A DNA stretch of 64,000 nt, from NCBI GenBank assembly GCA_018857735.1, contig JABMCL010000106.1, positions 482,501 to 546,500 of the forward strand. The letters run 5' to 3'. This stretch comes from Alviniconcha marisindica. Its lineage: Eukaryota > Mollusca > Gastropoda > Provannidae. Below are positions 59,955-64,000 of the stretch, one piece after another. The position numbers and the translations under genes are program-made. Numbering within the stretch: the first letter of the stretch is position 1; the number at the start of each line of letters is the position of its first letter. Under the pieces are notes generated by a model. It ran no database searches. It was not told where the DNA came from and worked only from the letters and a program-made list of their open reading frames with translations.

Positions 59955-62890
59955 TACAGACTGATAGGGGTGGTGGACAATGTTGCTTAGCTGAAATATT
60001 CTGAGAAGAGAAATGTCTTGAGTTGGCTTTTGAAGGAAGAGAGAGTAGCAGAGTGCCTGATGTCTTGGGGGAGATTGTTCCAGATGTGGGGGTCAAAATG
60101 TGAGAAATACCCATACCAGGTAAATACAAACTCTTTCACCTGTTTATCATTCACCTCACAGCTTGTTTCACTTAGCTCCCCAGGTAAACACATTCTAATT
60201 ATGACTAGTAATCATTCAATAACCAACATAGCATCACACTGTACTGGGAGTCAAGTGCTGTTAAAGGTGCACTAACCACATCACAGCACTCAAATCACAT
60301 TATGTGCTTTATAAGGCACATTTAAAGTTCACGCCCTCAAGTTACATCTATTGTCCTGAGATGACCCTGTGTGGTTGACAGGATGTTAAAATCCAACTAC
60401 CAACAAACTAAGTTACGTTTAATGCATTAAATGACACTTAGTTACAAAAACTGTGAAAACTACCGAAGTTGTTCAAGTGCATCCCTGAATGTGTTTCAAA
60501 ATCAGAACTGCAGTCTTTCCAACAAAGCTGCATGGCTTCCACTCTGATTAGCCAAGAGTGGGATCTGCACTACCACAGACCAGTGAGCGATTCTGCATAA
60601 CAACAAAACAGGGGGAGAAAAAAACATTACAAGATGGGTGCATCCATGTGTGACAAGAAATGTGGCAAACTTATTAATAGACAGCATTTGTGCATCAATA
60701 ATTTTGCTCTAAGTTACAGTAACAAAAATGGACAGCAAAGACACGAGGCACAAAGACGCAGGCAAAAAACTCACCCGCTCCAGATTCAAAATGGTGGCCA
60801 TCTGTGTGAGTCGAGCAAACTTGTCGCGTACGGTCCAGGTGGTCACTGATGACAAGTAGCCAACCAGTGCTCGGAGCTCTTTGTCAAACTGCAGTCCACC
60901 CAGCTGAAAACCACAGCACAAAGATTACATGGACAGACAAGTGTCTAACCAACACTTGGAACTGTGTGTCAAACTGTCTTTTCCACCCCCATACCCCAAA
61001 CTGAAATCCACAGCACAAAGGTCACACTGACAAGTGCTCAACCAACACTTGTAACTGTATCTCAAACTTTACTTCCCACTAGTACCCTTAACTGAAAACC
61101 ACAGCACAAAGGTCACAAAGACAAGTGCTCAACCAACACCTGTCACTGTGCATCAAATTTTACTTCCCACCCCTACCTTACCCCCCAAACTCAAAACTAC
61201 AGCACAAAGGTCATATGTACAAGTGCCCAACCAACACCTGTACCTGTGCATCAAACTTTATTTCCCACCCTACCCCTACTGCCAAAAACTGAAAACCACA
61301 GCACAAAGGTCACACGGACAAGTGCCCAACCAACACTTGTAACTGTGTGTCAAACTGTACTTTCCACTATCACTCATAACTGAAAACCACAGTACAGAGG
61401 TCACACAGACAAGTGCTCCGCCAACATTTGTAACTGTATGTCAAACTTTACCCCTACCCCCCACCCCAATATAAAATCTCAGCACAAAGGTCACATGGAC
61501 AAGCACTCACCCAACACTTGTAACTGTGCATCAAACTTTACCTCCCACCCCTACCCTTACCCCCAAAACTGAAAACTACAGCACAAAGGTCACAAGGACA
61601 GGTGCTCAACCAGCACTTGTAACTGTGCATCAAACTTTACCTCCCACCCCTACCCTTACCCCCAAAACTGAAAACTACAGCACAAAGGTCACAAGGACAG
61701 GTGCTCAACCAGCACTTGTAACTGTGCATCAAACTTTACCTCCCACCCCTACCCTTACCCCCAAAACTGAAAACTACAGCACAAAGGTCACAAGGACAGG
61801 TGCTCAACCAGCACTTGTAACTGTGCATCAAACTTTACCTCCCACCCCTACCCTTACCCCCCAAAACTGAAAACTACAGCACAAAGGTCACAAGGACAGG
61901 TGCTCAACCAGCACCTGTAACTGTATGTCAAACTTATTTCCATATCATTTACCTTTTTAGGCCAATACGAGTGTTCTCACTGGTTCCCCTGTGGTATCTG
62001 AAAAACTGGAGTGGGGGGAGAGGGGTTAAGCATAGGGGGAGAGGGGTTAAGCATAGGGGGAGAGGGGTTAAGCACAGGGGGAGAGGGGTTAAGCATAGGG
62101 GGAGAGGGGTTAAGCATAGGGGGAGAGGGGTTAAGCATAGGGGGAGAGGGGAGGGTGGTTGGGGATTGACAGACACCTGGCAGTCAATGCTCACCCTGTT
62201 GAATGTTGTTTTTCCCACAGCTTTCTCCAGCTGCACAGTAATCTCTGTGGTCACCAGGTTAACAAAGTTTTCATAGTTGGCGCTGGTCAGAGAGCTCTGA
62301 AACACCACATACATGCACAAACACCTATACACCAGGCTGAGACAGTTATTACAGTTAGGGTCACACACATACACACACGCATGCACACACGCACGCACGC
62401 ATACACACACACATATGCACGCATACACACACGCACGCATACACACACACACACATGTACACACACACCTATACACCAGGCTGAGAAAGCTGTCACAGTT
62501 ACGATCACTCACACACACACACACACACATACACACACTACACACACACACATACACACACACACACAGAGAAATGATCATGAATGCAAAGACAGCTTAC
62601 TTTGAAGGTTGTCAGCATGGTGTCCAAAGTCACAATGCTGCTCTGGACCCATGGGTCATTGGCTTCATAATTCGTAAACTCCTCCTGAAATAGCACATTA
62701 AAAAATATATATATAAAAAATTATGGAATTTTTAAAGCACCTACACTGCCGCTCAATGGGCTGAACAAACATAATGTACATCAAGAGGGAGACACACAGT
62801 TAACACATAATGTACACATCAACACAGGTTCAAACACAACTATGTGCAAGATGTGCAAGTACACACGTGCACACACACACACACACGCAT

Positions 62891-62921
<31 letters not shown>

Positions 62922-64000
62922 CAGACTCATAGGGGTGAAGGACAGTGTTGCTCAACTAAAATGACTTGAGTCTGCTTTTGAAGGACGAGAGAGTAGCAGA
63001 GTGCTTGATGTCTTGGGTGAGACTGTTCCAGATGCTGGGACTAAAGTGTGAAAAGCATGTCCATCACTGAGACTACATGACATCCTAGTCAATGATATTC
63101 AACATTCTGGCCATAACTTCACTTTCCATTGAAGGTGAATGACATATTCACTGCAGGTTCAAGTCTCCTCCAGGGCCAACTTCCTGTGCTGACTCTTATT
63201 TCGATATTTGTTCCACACCCATGTTACTGCAGTAGCACGTGAAAGACCCAGGTCACTCTGCCAAAAGTGCAGGTAGCAGGTTACAGCTAAACATGCATGC
63301 ACCTTAAGTATGCGGCTTTGCATGAAGTGACATAGTGCTGTGTTGTATGGTGTACACAGAACGTGCCGACACAGCAGCAGTTTCAAGTGGCACCAGCCAT
63401 GTCAGTGCTGTAAGTCCACCACTTTGTTGGATATTCAAAACACACCATAAAAATCTAGTCACTCATGTGAGTGCAGTGAGTCTGCTCGAGAGGGGAGAAT
63501 AACGCTATATAAAAGCGATCAACAACAACATGCCTTCAAAGGAAACCAGGTCTATATTCAGAGACCTTAAGGTGCTATTCATAAAATTATTTGCTGTTCA
63601 CTTGGTTGGCAGTACCTCAGCATCTTCAAAATTACAACAGTGTTAAATGTATTCACATCAGGGAAGAAAAGCGAGTTCTTAGATCCTTCTAAAACAAAAT
63701 TTGACATCCTTTGCCCTAACAGGCCTCACTCAGCTAAAATTTGACAACTGACAAAAAAGCATTTCAGAGATCTGATCTGTCACCTTTGTATCAATATAGA
63801 CATGAGTAGCCTGTTACACAGTTTAAACACTGACGAGAACTGCGTAATAAGGTGAAACACCATCTCTTTAGTTTCACAACACTTGCCTCCGTAATGTTGT
63901 GGCTTATCGACAGAAATGCATCAGCCAGTGGCCTGATGCGTGGTTTGATTGCACTGGAAGACAGCTGAGAAAATCCAAAGTCAACCACATCTTTAAATCG
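58570..64000 (-). CDS. COG4: COG4, conserved oligomeric Golgi complex subunit 4, 3' six exons (partial)
   Basis: COG4 is a lobe A subunit of the COG tethering complex. It acts at the cis-Golgi in retrograde vesicle tethering and binds the SNARE/SM machinery. Six exons join in one frame to give the last 187 residues (human protein about 785). Diagnostic pieces are [57 protein letters not shown] and a C-terminal [12 protein letters not shown]. The 5' part continues past the window end. Transcription runs toward TRAF7, whose ATG is 5.3 kb beyond the COG4 stop. One intron uses a GC donor, and two exon acceptors are copied into intronic arrays. Confidence 0.95.
59179..59270 (-). CDS. COG4: COG4 penultimate exon
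   Basis: Encodes [20 protein letters not shown] then [10 protein letters not shown](R). Acceptor CCTGGCACAG|GTGTC, donor CTCAG|GTCAGC. Confidence 0.95.
59265..59725. repeat. About 50-bp array carrying a COG4 acceptor
   Basis: On minus, TTTACCTGGCACAG|GTGT and following GGAGATCA-like bases recur about nine times in degenerate form, with AAGAAAGTTTCAGTTTGTA spacers. The copy at about 59,610 keeps TCTCCAACACCTGTGCCAGG, nearly the exon edge. Confidence 0.85.
59735..60112 (+). repeat. Family B element with internal (CA)n
   Basis: Head AATAATAATGGAAATTTGTA then GCTCAAAGCGCTGAACAAGC, CA at 59,880-59,952, and tail GAGAGAGTAGCAGAGTGCCT. Closely matches 62,720-63,055. Confidence 0.85.
60775..60903 (-). 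CDS. COG4: COG4 exon, third from end
   Basis: Encodes [20 protein letters not shown] then [20 protein letters not shown] and LER, 43 codons in phase 0. Acceptor GTGGTTTTCAG|CTG, donor GAGCGG|GTGAGT. Confidence 0.96.
60860..61935. repeat. About 90-bp array carrying a COG4 acceptor, about 11 units
   Basis: Units align with the real exon edge: on minus each has TGTGCTGTGGTTTTCAG|TTT and a diverged AAGTTTGATGCACAGTTACA copy of the CAGTTTGACAAAGAGCTC exon sequence. The five units at 61,520-61,920 are almost identical and the others more diverged. Confidence 0.88.
62015..62150. repeat. 21-bp minisatellite, 7 units
   Basis: The unit is GGGGGAGAGGGGTTAAGCAT plus A. It lies about 45 bases beyond the donor of the next COG4 exon but does not include it. 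Confidence 0.95.
62195..62296 (-). CDS. COG4: COG4 exon, fourth from end
   Basis: Encodes [20 protein letters not shown] then [14 protein letters not shown], 34 codons in phase 0. Acceptor GGTGTTTCAG|AGC, donor AACAGG|GTGAGC. Confidence 0.95.
62310..62570. repeat. Duplicated segment and (CA)n
   Basis: ACACCTATACACCAGGCTGA with the following CAGTTA block occurs at 62,322 and 62,467, each followed by degenerate CA. Confidence 0.85.
62601..62684 (-). CDS. COG4: COG4 exon, fifth from end
   Basis: Encodes [20 protein letters not shown] then DTMLTTFK, 28 codons in phase 0. Acceptor GCTATTTCAG|GAG, donor TTCAAA|GTAAGC. Confidence 0.95.
62715..63060 (+). repeat. Family B element
   Basis: Head GGAATTTTTAAAGCACCTAC, CA at 62,870-62,920, tail with GAGAGTAGCAGAGTGCTTGA and TGTTCCAGATGCTGGGAC. 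Confidence 0.85.
63145..63532 (+). repeat. tRNA-derived SINE, 5' truncated
   Basis: Starts in the B-box (GGTTCAAGTCTC) and continues through the same body as 26,900-27,315 to the GCTATATAAAAGCGATCA tail with CAACAACAAC. Confidence 0.88.
63887..64000 (-). CDS. COG4: COG4 exon, sixth from end, with GC donor (truncated by window end)
   Basis: Encodes [20 protein letters not shown] then [18 protein letters not shown]. It ends at ACGGAG|GCAAGT, a GC-type donor with otherwise perfect consensus. Joining at this point gives [15 protein letters not shown], in line with HNIEEEDFNDYEAND of COG4, so no GT donor is needed. The exon's 5' end lies beyond position 64,000. Confidence 0.93.

Noticed and set aside
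61526..61870. 114-codon plus repeat frame
   Set aside because: Antisense to the COG4 acceptor array; recently homogenised units without stops.

Overview
The window is animal nuclear DNA. It has split genes with GT-AG introns (one GC-AG), tRNA-derived SINEs, and an extreme load of microsatellites and minisatellites. Family content (C1q-like jelly-roll repeats, TRAF7, COG4) and the repeat style suggest a lophotrochozoan, probably a mollusc and perhaps a gastropod. That is inference; no species-specific marker was recognised. Most of the long open frames are low-complexity translations of CA, CT and minisatellite arrays and are not genes.

Positions 1-13,200 are mostly repeats: CA/GT and CT arrays, SINE copies, two GC-rich minisatellites (7.6-9.1 kb) and a homopolymer-rich stretch. 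Candidate coding pieces are a RanBP2-type zinc finger exon (about 8,451-8,545, minus) and a weakly supported signal-peptide-like first exon (11,285-11,372, minus). At 13.2-15.8 kb a 65-bp minisatellite lies upstream of a plus-strand coding block with three C1q/TNF-like jelly-roll repeats. Positions 15.8-30.8 kb are intergenic and repeat-rich, with no gene I can support.

The right half holds two well supported minus-strand genes, head to tail. COG4 (last six coding exons, 58,570-64,000; the 5' part is outside the window) encodes a subunit of the conserved oligomeric Golgi tethering complex. TRAF7 (53,308 down to about 30,819) can be assembled into 15 exons whose phases all agree, giving about 601 residues: RING, TRAF-type zinc finger, coiled coil and seven WD40 blades. 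Only the last exon is uncertain. The two genes have no known functional link.

The most striking observation is that many exon edges in these two genes have been copied into neighbouring intron DNA. At least ten edges are affected: TRAF7 exons 2, 4, 5, 6, 7, 8 (both ends) and 12, and two COG4 exons. Each copied unit carries the splice acceptor or donor plus roughly 8 to 80 nt of coding sequence, in 2 to about 28 copies. The introns are therefore full of decoy splice sites that look like the real ones. I know of no standard feature class for this.
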